From Pseudomonas azotoformans (GTDB taxonomy: Bacteria; Pseudomonadota; Gammaproteobacteria; Pseudomonadales; Pseudomonadaceae), in NCBI RefSeq assembly GCF_001579805.1, contig NZ_CP014546.1, positions 6,795,619-6,859,618 on the forward strand: a stretch of DNA of 64,000 bases. Direction: 5' to 3'. Position 1 is the stretch's first letter. Each line of letters begins with the position of its first letter. The position numbers were made by a program, and so were the translations under genes. Under the pieces are notes generated by a model. The model ran no database searches and was not told where the DNA came from. It saw nothing but the letters and a program-made list of their open reading frames with translations. Of the stretch, positions 52,701 to 63,564 are shown one piece after another.

Positions 52701-54481
52701 ACCATTTCGTCCTTATCTTCCGGCCATCCGCGTTCGAGTAAGATTTGCTGCGTCCCCTCTGGCAGTTTGGGCCCATGGTATTGGCCTCCTAGGCTCAGCA
52801 CATCTTCAGGCCTGTAAATGCTGCTGACCCAAGATGCAGTGGCGATCTTGCCGGTCAATGCGCGTAAGGCCGTGTGCGACACCATAGAGGCGATATTGGT
52901 CATTCCCAGCGAGCCGCCTGGGATAAAGCTCTCGCCACACGCGGGCAGTGGAACAACACCGCCTCCCGGCCACTCTGTAAATCTATGCAAAAAATCGCCG
53001 ACGTCCGTGAACAACTGACGGCCATCAAAGGTGCCGGCTGGTGCGAATAGAGCATGGCCTACCTGGGTATACGGTTCGCTCCAGGCTTGTAAAAGCCCCC
53101 AAGGAGCGCCGCTGGATTTGGCTCGCCATACAGTGACCTCCGACTGCCAGTCTGCTGTCGTGATCACCACCAGATCTGCGTTATCGAACACTTCTGGTTT
53201 GCTACTCATCACTACTTCGGCAAAAGTCGAATAAGCGGTGCATTCTGTCGTCGGAAGATCTAACAGAATCTTGTCCCTCAACGCTGAGGCTTTCAGCCTC
53301 CCTAGGCTATCCGCTCCCAGAACGTGCCTCCCCAGATTGGCTGACACCAAAGTGTCAGGATCGATGAGGGTAAGGTGGCCGACACCGGATCGTGCCAATT
53401 GTATTGCCACCGTACTGCCTAATGAGCCAACGCCAACACAAACGACTCGAGCATTTTCAAGGTGCTGTGCAGTGCCGCTTATATCGCGGGACAGGATGGA
53501 CGCTCGATCAAGCACATCCAGGGCAGTTGCTCGGACGAGCGCCGGAGGATGAGCATTTGCGATAGCTGGCCGCCGGCGAGCTGTACGCAAGCCAAACTTT
53601 GCCCCCCGCTCCTGCTGTACACCGAGCGAACGCACATTGAGACAATATGTTGGAGCATCTGCGCCTCCTGGAAGCTCCAGAACAATCCATCGACTCGCCA
53701 ACGTTCCATGCAGCTCAAACCATGCCAGCAATTGCTCGGCATCGTCTGGTTGAAGGTGTGGCTTTAGCCACAGCAATAAATCTTCTGGATCCGGGGTGCG
53801 GATATCCGGATAAGTCTGAAGCTTGACGTAAAAACCGGGAGTTTCGGCCGCACGAATGACAGCAGAGCGCCCGACGACCCGTCGGTAATGCCCTTTGAGT
53901 GCAGCTACATTCGATGCTAACCAAACCGTTTCCTGACCGGATGGCACAGCTCGGCGCGGATCGCTGAGCGCAAACAACTGCGAGGCAGCCTGAGGTCGAT
54001 CCAACAGTAAGAGGTTCTGGAATGACTGCCCGTGCTGAAACGACCAGTAGGTAGTGATCTCATTCTGAAATTCGATATCGCGTGTTGCCTGGTTTGATCC
54101 CATCTTGGACAACGAAACGATCTGGGCCAAGCGAGCAAGGCTGTCCTCTACCACGACCTCCGGGGAGCCCATGATGGGGCGTTCCTGAAAGCCATGAAGG
54201 CAAAGCCCCGACTTAGTGGCATGCGGCCAAACCAGCCATGGAGAGGGTTCGACGTTCAGCCGCAAGAGCCCGCGGGGAAAGTTGGAGGGGAAACCTATAC
54301 GCAGTCGCCGCTCCTGCCCCGTGTAATCGATGGGCAAGGGGAAGTGAAAGCACGCCGCTTCGTCAGCCCGCATGGGTGCGGGCTGGAGCAATGCATCGGC
54401 AGCATCCTGACCTAGGGTGTTACGCAGTGCGGCGATTCCGCGCTGCAATGGTGTCTTAATAGGATCAGCCAAGGCGTCCAA
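52697..54481 (-). CDS. cap2: Cap2: E2-E1 fusion conjugating enzyme of type II CBASS
   Basis: This 594-residue protein primes the CD-NTase by linking its C-terminus to a target. The N-terminal E2-like domain has ATKSGLCLHGFQE with Cys94 as the probable E2 cysteine. The E1 adenylation domain has VCVGVGSLGSTVAIQLARSG (residues 347-366) and HLTLIDPDTLVSANLGRHVL. The E1 cysteine is probably Cys515 in PLPACGESFIPGG. Its start overlaps the cdn stop by 17 bases. Confidence 0.93.
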   Translation of the reverse strand: MDALADPIKTPLQRGIAALRNTLGQDAADALLQPAPMRADEAACFHFPLPIDYTGQERRLRIGFPSNFPRGLLRLNVEPSPWLVWPHATKSGLCLHGFQERPIMGSPEVVVEDSLARLAQIVSLSKMGSNQATRDIEFQNEITTYWSFQHGQSFQNLLLLDRPQAASQLFALSDPRRAVPSGQETVWLASNVAALKGHYRRVVGRSAVIRAAETPGFYVKLQTYPDIRTPDPEDLLLWLKPHLQPDDAEQLLAWFELHGTLASRWIVLELPGGADAPTYCLNVRSLGVQQERGAKFGLRTARRRPAIANAHPPALVRATALDVLDRASILSRDISGTAQHLENARVVCVGVGSLGSTVAIQLARSGVGHLTLIDPDTLVSANLGRHVLGADSLGRLKASALRDKILLDLPTTECTAYSTFAEVVMSSKPEVFDNADLVVITTADWQSEVTVWRAKSSGAPWGLLQAWSEPYTQVGHALFAPAGTFDGRQLFTDVGDFLHRFTEWPGGGVVPLPACGESFIPGGSLGMTNIASMVSHTALRALTGKIATASWVSSIYRPEDVLSLGGQYHGPKLPEGTQQILLERGWPEDKDEMV

Positions 54482-55715
54482 CTGGCTTTACGCTCGACTG
54501 AGAGGTTCCGCCACCGCTGGCCCCTCCGAAGAGCGAACCCATCGAAGCAGAGTTTCGAGTAGTGCCATCCGGTCGACCGGGCATCGTCCAATTCGCAGGG
54601 ATTTCATTGTTCACTGCCGTGATGAACGCCGGCGCAATACCGAAGTTCTTTTTCACTGCCTCGGCAAAGGAGTCATTGGATTCAAAACTTTCCAAACCTA
54701 ATGACACAGATGCACTGGCGTCCGCATGCCACTTGGCGAATGCCTGACGGTAGCCTTGCCCCTCGCCCGGTCGATTCCACTTCTCTGCAAAGTTTTCGCC
54801 GTTATCGGCAGGGTTGCAGACATAGCAGTCGCTACCTCTATGCGCGATGTGCTGCGGCATTCTGCGAACGATTTCCAAAATTGCATCGAGCGGTGCCAGA
54901 GGCTTCGACTGCGACTCCTTTACGACATCCAGGTATGCGTGCGTGGCTAGAGTGGTGATGACCGCAGATATTGGGCGAGTATCAGCGCTCCTTGTCTTGA
55001 TGGCCCATTCATCGCGATGCCGCTTGAGCAGCTTAATGGTCGCACGCAGGGGATCTTGATCGATGTAATCCTGATAATGCGGCAAAGGATCTTGGGTCGC
55101 GGCATCAAGCATCCGCTGGCTTTTGGCAACCACTAAGCTTTCCAGAGAGATTTCCTGGGCGGAAGCGACCTGCAACCAATTCGAGTAAGGAATAGGGCTG
55201 CTCGCTTTCCATCCTGTGACTCGATCCGGAACCTCAAGCTTACCCTCGCCGTTTGCTTCGCCATTTCCGTTGATCGCCCGGGCAGGTGTGACATCGATGT
55301 GGAAACCTGGATTTTCGTCTGCATAAACGATTCGAATACCACGACGTAGTTGCTTAACTTCTTCCTGAACGCGGGAGCCTTCCCTAAAACGCTGCTCAAT
55401 CGCCTCTAGAACTTCCTTCGCACCAGCGCCTTGAGCGTGAGGGAGCCAGATAATCGCGTCCGCATCAATGGTGTCCAGATCCGCAGGCGCGCCGGGAATT
55501 GGCTTAATGGTCGTTTTCAGCCGCATTGAGCCCTGAACGAAAATATGAGCCTCAGCGAGCAACGGATTGTCGGAAGCCGAGAGGATTTTTTCCAGTTGGG
55601 AGTAGCGGTCATTGATTTTTTCGTACTGCGCTTCCGACAGCGAGATCTCCCGCGCGGCGCGAAGCAGAAAATATTCCCAACTGCTGCGCTTGGTCTGTTC
55701 GTTGCTCAAAAGCAT
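54465..55715 (-). CDS. cdn: CD-NTase of the CBASS operon
   Basis: This 416-residue cGAS/DncV-like nucleotidyltransferase makes a cyclic oligonucleotide signal on phage infection. The active site has QGSMRLKTTIKPI (GS at 62-63), TIDADAIIWLP (D84, D86) and GFHIDVTPARA (D141). The C-terminus is Gly/Ser-rich and ends in glycine (KPVGRLG), as needed for Cap2-driven conjugation. ATG 55715 overlaps the cap5 stop (TAATG). The clade and the product are not readable from sequence alone. Confidence 0.93.
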   Translation of the reverse strand: MLLSNEQTKRSSWEYFLLRAAREISLSEAQYEKINDRYSQLEKILSASDNPLLAEAHIFVQGSMRLKTTIKPIPGAPADLDTIDADAIIWLPHAQGAGAKEVLEAIEQRFREGSRVQEEVKQLRRGIRIVYADENPGFHIDVTPARAINGNGEANGEGKLEVPDRVTGWKASSPIPYSNWLQVASAQEISLESLVVAKSQRMLDAATQDPLPHYQDYIDQDPLRATIKLLKRHRDEWAIKTRSADTRPISAVITTLATHAYLDVVKESQSKPLAPLDAILEIVRRMPQHIAHRGSDCYVCNPADNGENFAEKWNRPGEGQGYRQAFAKWHADASASVSLGLESFESNDSFAEAVKKNFGIAPAFITAVNNEIPANWTMPGRPDGTTRNSASMGSLFGGASGGGTSQSSVKPVGRLG

Positions 55716-56881
55716 TACATAGCCTCCTGGGCCACGGGACCCAATTGCAGTGTTTGCGTAAACCGATCTTGGTTTTCTTTGTCCCGATCGAAGATCAGGT
55801 ATGTATGTTGATGCTGTGTTGTGAGCAACGCGCCAAACTCGATGGCCAATGCCGCAGGAATGGCGGCGAAGACGTGGATGGGGTCAGGAGTCAGAGCCTC
55901 AAGCTGACTCAGTCGTATTTGAAGTGCGTCGCGAAAAGCATGAATCACCCGACGGTTCTGTACCATCGCGTAGCTTGGTTCTGGGATCGACAGCTCTGCA
56001 ATACGTGCACCGGGTAGAGCGTCGGTCACGTCGCGTACTGGAACTTGCGCAGAAATGGAGAGCACCAACGCCAGTGGGCCATCGCCGTTGGGTGGAGGCG
56101 TAAACAGAAAACTAGGCGGCTCAGCAGACTGATCGGGCCAGCGCAAAAGATGCTCGCGATGAAAAGAGAAGATCAAGCGTTTGGAACGGTCGCCGATACT
56201 CTGGCCCAACATCATCAAGGCCGGAATGTCGGCCAAGCCGACTACTGCTAGCGCGGGCGAATCGCCATAAGTGCCGCCGCGACGCTTGAGTTGCTGCTCC
56301 AGCTCATACTGGACGCTGTCTTTGACGTTCTGCCAATAGGTAGTGTCCCTGCCACGTGGTCCGGGCGCAGCGAAGGCGATTTTGATGCCTTGATCGAAGG
56401 CGGTTAATCCCTCGGCGGACATCGCAGTCAACAGATCGCGAACGGGGATATCGTTGATCGTCTGAAAGTGCTGACTCTGGACGATGAGAGGAATGGCTCT
56501 GCCACCATCGGGGGTCGTTGCGGCGAGTCGGATGCGTTCAAGGTACGCTTGGTGCAAACCGCTCAGATCATTTTCAGGGTAGCCATCTGCGTCACGATCA
56601 ATTTTGTCATGACAGCCTGGGCACAGGAGCATCAGGTTAGCAGTATCGTTAGTGTGCGCCTCAGCATCATGATCCGCGCGTCCCCGAGGCCCCTTGGGAC
56701 TGGCGGGTAAGATATGCGCCACTTCGCCCCATTTCATTGGCTTGCCGGCACGATAGTCGAACGTTAGATCCGTACCGCACAGTTCACAATGACCAGCGGT
56801 CTGTGTCCATACGATCCGCTTCGTCTCATCATTCGTGTTAAAGCGCCCGCTCGCGGGCTTAGCGTCTTCTTTTTCTGCCAT
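55715..56881 (-). CDS. cap5: Cap5: HNH-SAVED effector nuclease
   Basis: This 388-residue effector degrades DNA when its SAVED domain binds the CD-NTase product. The HNH domain is in residues 22-105: CELCG and CPGCH hold the zinc, GEVAHILPASPKG gives His56, NLMLL gives Asn82 and CHDKID gives His91. The SAVED domain follows (LAVVGLADIPALMMLGQSIG, LALVLSISAQVPVRDV). MAEKEDAKPASG at 56881 is the preferred start; ATG 56908 is an alternative. First gene of the operon. Confidence 0.9.
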   Translation of the reverse strand: MAEKEDAKPASGRFNTNDETKRIVWTQTAGHCELCGTDLTFDYRAGKPMKWGEVAHILPASPKGPRGRADHDAEAHTNDTANLMLLCPGCHDKIDRDADGYPENDLSGLHQAYLERIRLAATTPDGGRAIPLIVQSQHFQTINDIPVRDLLTAMSAEGLTAFDQGIKIAFAAPGPRGRDTTYWQNVKDSVQYELEQQLKRRGGTYGDSPALAVVGLADIPALMMLGQSIGDRSKRLIFSFHREHLLRWPDQSAEPPSFLFTPPPNGDGPLALVLSISAQVPVRDVTDALPGARIAELSIPEPSYAMVQNRRVIHAFRDALQIRLSQLEALTPDPIHVFAAIPAALAIEFGALLTTQHQHTYLIFDRDKENQDRFTQTLQLGPVAQEAM

Positions 56882-56938
56882 TTCGACCGACCCCCGAAAA
56901 ACATCCATGATTGAAAACGATGATGGCAAGATAAGATC

Positions 56939-56966
56939 ATATTAGGGTCATTCGTCCCGATTTCAA
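56939..56966 (-). promoter_or_regulatory. Likely promoter of the CBASS operon
   Basis: On the minus strand TTGAAA and TAATAT are spaced by 16 bases, 58 bases before ATG 56881. It fits a sigma-70 promoter. Confidence 0.5.
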
Positions 56967-57172
56967 GAGAGATCTGAGGGTGACGAATGCTGAGTCGCCT
57001 TTTAGCAGGATGCTTTTTTGGCTCATCGAAAGGCGGTGGTGGCGGCGTTCGTTTTCTGGCAAGTGCTGGTGGGTAATGGCACTGACCACAGCGTATGTAG
57101 GACTGATGAAAACGAGCTGCGCAGCTCAAACGAGGCTGCAAGCGCAGCCCCTTTCGTATGCGTTTTTACGCG

Positions 57173-60100
57173 TCAGTGCTTGCCAGGCTCAACGGACAAG
57201 TGTCGACGACGCATGAGGTGATAGGCCGCCGGGATCACAAACAGCGATAGCAAGGGTGCCGTAACCATACCGCCAATCATCGGGGCGGCAATGCGGCTCA
57301 TAACCTCGCTACCGGAACCGCCTCCCAAAAGTATAGGTAACAAACCAGCGATAACCACTGCCACGGTCATAGCCTTAGGTCGAACGCGCTGGACAGCGCC
57401 TTCACAAATCGCGGCCATCAACCCGCGTTCTGTGTTGTCACCGAGGTCTTGACGCTCGGTCCATGCATTTTTCAGGTAGAGCAGCATGATCACGCCAAAT
57501 TCGGCAGAAACACCGGCCAAGGCGATAAAGCCGACCCCGGTGGCAACCGACAGGTTGAATCCCAACAGATAGAGAAACCATGCCCCGCCCGTGAGAGCGA
57601 ATGGCAGCGTGGCCATAATCAGCAAAGCCTCATCAAGGCGTGCAAATGTCAGGTAGAGCAACACGAAGATGATCAACAGCGTGGCAGGCACCACCAGTTT
57701 GAGTCGTGCGTTGGCCCTTTCGAGAAACTCGAACTGACCTGAGTAGCTCAGGCTCATGCCGGGCTGCAACTTGACCTGCTCACTGACGACCCGGCGTAGA
57801 TCGGCGACTACGGAGGCAATGTCCCGGCCACGCACATCGATGTACACCCAGCCTGAAGGCCGTGCGTTCTCACTCTTGAGCATTGGCGGCCCGTCGTTGA
57901 CCTTGATCTTCGCCACGGTGCCAAGGGTGATCTGGCTGCCTAGCGGGGTGTAGATCGGCAACTGCTCCAAAGCGCCGAGCGAATCCCGCCACTCACGAGG
58001 GTAACGTACGTTAATTGGGAAACGAGCCAACCCTTCAATCGTCTCCCCGACGTTTTCACCGCCGATTGCGCCGGCCACGATTGATTGCACATCGGCAATA
58101 TTTAACCCATAGCGTGCCGCAGCTTTGCGATCGATATCCACATCAATATAGCGGCCACCGGTCAGTCGTTCGGCTAACGCTGAACTGACACCTGAGACGT
58201 CCTTGGCAACACGCTCGATGGCTTGGGTGACGGCATCGATCTCCGTCAGGTTGGTACCGGCAACCTTCACGCCAATCGGGCTTTTTATGCCGGTGGCCAG
58301 CATGTCGATACGGTTACGAATAGGCGGTATCCAGATGTTGGTTAATCCTGGGACACGCACCACTTGTTCTAGCTCCTCAACGAGCTTTTCCTGGGTCATG
58401 CCTGGGCGCCACTGTTCGCGTGGTTTGAATTGAATGGTGGTCTCGAACATTTCCAACGGTGCCGGGTCAGTCGCGGTTTCAGCGCGGCCGGCTTTTCCGA
58501 AAACATGTTCGACCTCTGGAACTGTCTTTATCAGACGGTCAGTCTGCTGAAGCAGTTGCGCGGCCTTCTGCGCCGATAATCCAGGCAGAGCTGACGGCAT
58601 ATAGAGCAGGTCCCCTTCGTCCAACGGGGGAAGAAACTCACCACCCAGACGAGAGATCGGCCACAACGCGCTGACAAAGACTAGCAATGCAACCAGCAGA
58701 GTTACTTTAGGTCGACGTAATACGGCGTCCAGAGCGGGCTCGTAGATCCGGATCAACCAGCGATTTAGCGGATTCTGTTGCTCATTAGGAATTCGTCCGC
58801 GAATCCAATACCCCATCAACACCGGAACTAGAGTTACCGACAGTCCAGCCGCTGCGGCCATAGCGTAGGTTTTGGTGAACGCCAATGGACCGAATAGACG
58901 TCCTTCCTGAGCCTCCAGCGTGAACACCGGAATGAACGACAGGGTGATGATCAGCAGACAGAAGAACAATGCGGGTCCTACCTCGGCAGCCGCTTCAGTC
59001 ATCACGTGCCAATGACGTTCACCTTTCAGTTCCTCCCCAGGATTAGCCACGTGCCAAGCCTCGACCTTCTTGTGGGCGTTTTCAATCATCACCACGGCAG
59101 CGTCGACCATGGCGCCGATGGCGATGGCAATCCCGCCAAGGGACATGATGTTGGCGTTGATACCCTGATAGCGCATTACGATGAAGGCGATCAGCACCCC
59201 AACCGGCAGGGAGATGATTGCCACCAGAGATGAACGCAGGTGCCAGAGAAAGATTCCGCAGACCAACGCGACGACGATGAACTCTTCGATCAGCTTGTGG
59301 CTGAGGTTTTCCACGGCACGATCAATCAACTTGCTGCGGTCGTAGGTGGTGACGATTTCTACCCCCGCCGGCAGACTGCTTTTCAGCTCGTCGAGTTTGG
59401 TCTTGACCGCCGCAATGGTTTCTCGAGCATTCTTACCGCTGCGCAGAATTACAACGCCGCCGACGGTCTCACCTTCGCCATCGAGTTCGGTGATGCCTCG
59501 ACGCATCTCAGGCCCCATCTGAATCGTGGCAACATCGCCCAGAGTGACCGGCACACCACCCGTGCCCAGTTTGAGTGGGATAGCACGAAAGTCATTGAGG
59601 GTCTTCAAGTACCCGGAAGCCCGCACAATAAACTCGGTCTCCGCCATCTCCAGCACCGCCCCACCAGTTTCCTGATTGGCCTTGCCGATCGCCTCGGTCA
59701 CTTCAGACTGCGTGATACCCAAGCTGGCCAGCTTCACCGGATCAAGCTGCACCTGGTACTGCTTTACCATGCCACCCACCGTGGCCACTTCCGCAACGTT
59801 CGGTAGGGTCTTAAGCTCGAATTTAAGGAACCAGTCCTGCAAGGCACGTAACTGCGCCAAGTCATGCCCGCCGCTTCGGTCTACCAGGGCGTACTGGAAA
59901 ATCCAGCCAACCCCAGTGGCATCAGGTCCTAAAGCGGGCTTGGCACTGGCCGGAAGCCGGCTTTGTATCTGGCTCAGATATTCCAATACGCGCGAGCGAG
60001 CCCAGTACAAGTCAGTTCCGTCTTCGAATAGTACGTAAACGAAACTGTCGCCAAAGAAGGAATAACCGCGCACAGTCTTGGCACCAGGCACAGAGAGCAT

Positions 60101-60316
60101 GGTGGTTGCCAATGGATAGGTGACCTGGTTCTCTACGATCTGTGGGGCTTGGCCTGGATATGGTGTACGGATAATTACCTGAACATCCGACAGGTCTGGC
60201 AGTGCGTCAATGGGCGTACTTTGAACCGCCCAGATCCCCCATGCCGTGACAAACAGCGTCGCCAGCAACACAAGAAAGCGGTTAGCCACCGACCAGCGAA
60301 TAAGGGCCGCGATCAT
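57173..60316 (-). CDS. cusA: CusA/CzcA-family heavy-metal RND efflux pump
   Basis: This 1047-residue inner-membrane proton-driven pump exports Cu(I)/Ag(I) with CusB and CusC. RND features: N-terminal segment [19 protein letters not shown], the [20 protein letters not shown] motif, the periplasmic loops, [20 protein letters not shown] (charged TM4 motif) and the C-terminal repeat. Met-rich positions and [16 protein letters not shown] fit the CusA (HME) type. Length is complete and the frame is open without interruption, unlike its neighbours. ATGA overlap with cusB. Confidence 0.95.
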   Translation of the reverse strand: MIAALIRWSVANRFLVLLATLFVTAWGIWAVQSTPIDALPDLSDVQVIIRTPYPGQAPQIVENQVTYPLATTMLSVPGAKTVRGYSFFGDSFVYVLFEDGTDLYWARSRVLEYLSQIQSRLPASAKPALGPDATGVGWIFQYALVDRSGGHDLAQLRALQDWFLKFELKTLPNVAEVATVGGMVKQYQVQLDPVKLASLGITQSEVTEAIGKANQETGGAVLEMAETEFIVRASGYLKTLNDFRAIPLKLGTGGVPVTLGDVATIQMGPEMRRGITELDGEGETVGGVVILRSGKNARETIAAVKTKLDELKSSLPAGVEIVTTYDRSKLIDRAVENLSHKLIEEFIVVALVCGIFLWHLRSSLVAIISLPVGVLIAFIVMRYQGINANIMSLGGIAIAIGAMVDAAVVMIENAHKKVEAWHVANPGEELKGERHWHVMTEAAAEVGPALFFCLLIITLSFIPVFTLEAQEGRLFGPLAFTKTYAMAAAAGLSVTLVPVLMGYWIRGRIPNEQQNPLNRWLIRIYEPALDAVLRRPKVTLLVALLVFVSALWPISRLGGEFLPPLDEGDLLYMPSALPGLSAQKAAQLLQQTDRLIKTVPEVEHVFGKAGRAETATDPAPLEMFETTIQFKPREQWRPGMTQEKLVEELEQVVRVPGLTNIWIPPIRNRIDMLATGIKSPIGVKVAGTNLTEIDAVTQAIERVAKDVSGVSSALAERLTGGRYIDVDIDRKAAARYGLNIADVQSIVAGAIGGENVGETIEGLARFPINVRYPREWRDSLGALEQLPIYTPLGSQITLGTVAKIKVNDGPPMLKSENARPSGWVYIDVRGRDIASVVADLRRVVSEQVKLQPGMSLSYSGQFEFLERANARLKLVVPATLLIIFVLLYLTFARLDEALLIMATLPFALTGGAWFLYLLGFNLSVATGVGFIALAGVSAEFGVIMLLYLKNAWTERQDLGDNTERGLMAAICEGAVQRVRPKAMTVAVVIAGLLPILLGGGSGSEVMSRIAAPMIGGMVTAPLLSLFVIPAAYHLMRRRHLSVEPGKH

Positions 60317-61783
60317 GGCTGGGTCCCAGAGCGTTCCAGACGCTCAACGCGCAGACCATCTTCCGTCTGGCTGACAGCGATCCGAACCTTGTCGCCCGTT
60401 TTAAGATCCTTCATCAGAGCTGGAGCGGCGAGAGGGAAAGTCATCGTCATGCTGACATACCCAATGTTCTGAAGGGACCGTGGGCGAGCGTGACTTCTTT
60501 GTCGTTGATCTCAACGATCTGACCATCGGCCTCATGCAAAGCGCCTGCGGTTACAGTAGATGGCGAAACGTCCAGTGAGCTTGCGACAACGCCCCTTGAG
60601 ACTGGCCTCCGAGTCGAGAAGGAACTGGCCAGAGTCACCACTTTTGCCCCTCTTCCAAGCCTTTCAATATCAGAGTTTTGCCATCGTTATCTTGGCCTAA
60701 CTGCACCTCCACCGGGCGATATCGACCAGCGTCTTCAGAGAGCATGACCAACGTACGTCGACCGGTACGAATGACGGCCTCGCTCGGCACCCACAAAACA
60801 CTTTGCTCCGTCGAACGATTGAGACTTACCTGCGCGGTCAAACCTGGCCTGAGTCGGCCATCCGGATTGGGTAACTCAACTCGAACGCGAAGTGTGCGAC
60901 TGTCCGAACTGGTTTCCGGAAGAATCGCACTGACGACGCCCTTGAGCACAACTCCAGGGAGCGCGGACAAACGCGCTTCGGCTGCTTGCCCTACAACGAT
61001 TGACCCAGCCTCCGACTCTGGTACCGCCACGGCCAGCCAGACACTGCTCAAACCATTAACACGCGCGAGCGTCTCGCCTGCGGCCACCGTCATACCTTCA
61101 CGCACACTCAGCTCTTGAAGCACACCACCAATAGGGCTGGTCAGAGTCAGGTTCGGTTGAACTTTGCCACTGCGCTCAACTTGAGCAATTAACTTAGTTG
61201 GCATTCCGGTGAGCCTCAATCGCTGGCGGGCCGCTGTCAGCAAGTCAGCATCGCCACTACGCTTGAGGGCGAGAAATTCCTCTTGAGCAGCTGCCCAATC
61301 CGGCACCAAGATATTGCCAAGGCGGCATTTCACTTTCAGCACATCACCAGGTGCATGGGCGTACACGCGCTCGACAAAACCCGCCGTACGGGCCTGAATG
61401 ACTGCAACGTCCCGTTCGTTGAAGGCCAGAACACCTACCACGTTCAGTGTCGAGGCAAATTACCCCTCGACTGACACTAGCCAGTCGCACACCAAGGTTT
61501 CTGAGTCAGGCTTGGATCAATTCGAATGCCGCCGCTTGTCCCCCTTGGTATCTGCGTATTGGGGGATCATCTGCATATCCATGAAGGGTGACTTACCCGG
61601 TTTATCGAATTTCTGTTGTGGGTACATGGGGTCATACCAATACAGAACCTTTCGATCAGGAGAGGCTTTGGCTTCCTGATCCGGCTCGACACCAGCTACT
61701 TCGCTCATTCGCGGTTGGGCTAACCAGTAACCTCCGGCAACACCCAAGGCAATCGAGATGCGACAACTAAAGTCCCTTTCCAT
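60313..61783 (-). pseudogene. cusB: CusB membrane-fusion protein with C-terminal CusF-like domain, frameshifted
   Basis: Pieces in different frames make one CusB: the N-terminus (MERDFSCRISIALGVAGGYW, RKVLYWYDPMYPQQKFDKPG, CusB metal-site type) from 61783, the core (VGVLAFNERDVAVIQARTAG to LILKGLEEGQK) at 60635-61450, and a CusF-like domain (GQIVEINDKEVTLAHGPF, ALMKDLKTGDKVRIAV) ending at 60313. Frames break near 61520, 61460, 60640, 60630 and 60448, mostly by loss of one base. Either decay or base errors; if corrected it would be a full-length CusB-CusF. Confidence 0.85.
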
Positions 61784-61793
61784 ACTTTGAAAT

Positions 61794-63049
61794 TCATTGA
61801 GCGGGCTCCCCGTAAGAGAAATACAGGCGAGCGCTGGTGAGAGCACGTTGCTCTTCAACGTCAATCTGCTTGAGACGGGCTTCGATGAGTTCGCGTCGGG
61901 CGGCCACAACCGAGTTCAAATCACCTTTGCCGGAACGGTAGCTAGCCATGGTGAGTTCAACCTTTTCTTTAGCCAGCGGCAACAAGCTTTCCTGATTACG
62001 GTGACTGCACGATTGAGTCGCTCGTAGTCGGCCAACTCATCCTCCAGTTGCTGGGTATGCTCGCGCGACAGAGCTTCCGCTCAGCCTCAAGCTGGTTGAG
62101 TTCGGCGTGCTTTGCCGCAATTTTGGGGGTTTTGCCGAGAGTCAGGAAACAGCGGGAGATCCCATGAAAACTGGACGCTAACCATGTCACCGAATTTTTG
62201 CCTCGATGCTGATAGTCGAATTCCCAGCTCCAGTCAGATTGCTTTTCCGCCTCAGCTTCACGGATCTTGGCTTGTGCTTCACGGGTCATCGGCACATACG
62301 CCGCCAATTCAGGGTGATGTTGCAGCTTATGGGAGTATCCAGAGGTTTCAATGGGCCAATCAGGCAAGCTGCCCGCCGGTTTGTCATTGGCAGCTGGGCC
62401 AATCCAGCGCTTGAGGGCCGCCCGGGCCTGTGCACGTTGGCGAACTAAATCATCCTGCTGCTCCGCCAGTTGGGCAGCTTCCTGTTTAGGTGTCACCGCA
62501 TCGGCGGGTTGGGCGCGGCCACCCGCAATCTGAGATCTGACGGTATCGGTCAGAAGACGGTTTTCTTTGTAGAAGTCCTGGAACATCGCATCTTTACGCT
62601 CAACCGAGTAGCTACTGATCCAGGCCAATGCCGTGGACTGTCGGACGTTCAGACGCGCCACTCGACGCTCAGCGGACGCTCGATCAACAGCCGCATCCGC
62701 GACCTCGATACGTGCTTTGCGCTTATCGCTGTTGGGCATCTCCTGTCTGACCCCGACCATTTGCATGGTCATGAAGTCCTGGTCGATGCTCCATCTGTCG
62801 GCACCACCAATGGGGTAGTTCTGCACGCCCAGCAGTAGCTTGGGATCGGGTAGTTCGCCAGCGGGAATGGCCGCACTGGTGGCTGCTTGAATTTTGGCGT
62901 CTTGTGCGGTCAACGACGGTGCATTGTTTTCGGCCAGCCGCAGCGCTTCATCGAGTGTCAATGCACCAGCAAGGCTCGGCAATGCCAGTACGCTTGCCGC
63001 CAGGGCCGGCCACGAGGGACCAACCTGTGCAAAAGCAGTTGGAGTTCAT
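61794..63049 (-). pseudogene. cusC: CusC/TolC-family outer-membrane factor, frameshifted
   Basis: The start near 63049 (MNSN) is out of frame with the mature part (LAGALTLDEALRLAENNAPS). The body (WSIDQDFMTMQMVGVRQEMP to SGYSHKLQHHPELAAYVPMT) is open to about 62,230, where a base is lost, and the frame changes again before the last part (LPLAKEKVELTMASYRSGKG to LYFSYGEPAQ). Together they make one TolC-type channel protein of about 415 residues that would pair with CusA and CusB. Confidence 0.83.
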
Positions 63050-63131
63050 GTTCACGATTCCTGTGATGATCCACCGCGCGCTTCATAAGACATGCGCGCA
63101 GATATGCCATCCCGCTAACGCGGAATGAGGC

Positions 63132-63490
63132 TCAGTGTGGTACAGGAATCAAGTACGGGGGCGGTCGCCATAACCCAGAAGGGGTTTGTACGAGTGGGAA
63201 ATGGCTGGAGAAGGGCGGAACGATTGGACTGGACAAGGTAATAGGAGGCTTGATGATCGAGACTTGCAGCATGCCGCCCGTTTTGCATTCCTGGCCCGAC
63301 TTACAAGGTTTGCCATGCTCAGCGTACTTTTCATGTCGTGGCAGCAGTCTTGACCCATACCATCCATCATCGCTATACCCATGGTTTTCATCGGGCATGG
63401 TTCAGTCGATGCTTGAACACCCGCCATCCCGCTAAGGGGAAGCGCCAAGCTAATTAGGAAAATCAGGCAAAACCGCACATAGCGTTTCAT
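63132..63490 (-). pseudogene. Small Cys/Met/His-rich periplasmic protein, frameshifted
   Basis: The start MKRYVRFCLIFLISLALPLS is a signal peptide. TEPCPMKTMGIAMMDGMGQD is Met/Cys-rich. The frame breaks at GACATGAA (one C lost) and the other frame continues HEKYAEHGKPCKSGQECKTG and GGMLQVS. Such proteins stand before cusC in Pseudomonas copper clusters and probably bind Cu or Ag. Confidence 0.7.
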
Positions 63491-63564
63491 GGGCTAAAGT
63501 GTAGACGGTGCAAATGGCCCTTACAATTCACCCTTAAGACTCCTGTATTGGCTGTTACCAACGT

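Noticed and set aside
53238..53767. Plus-strand frames opposite cap2
   Set aside because: Shadows of the intact Cap2 gene.
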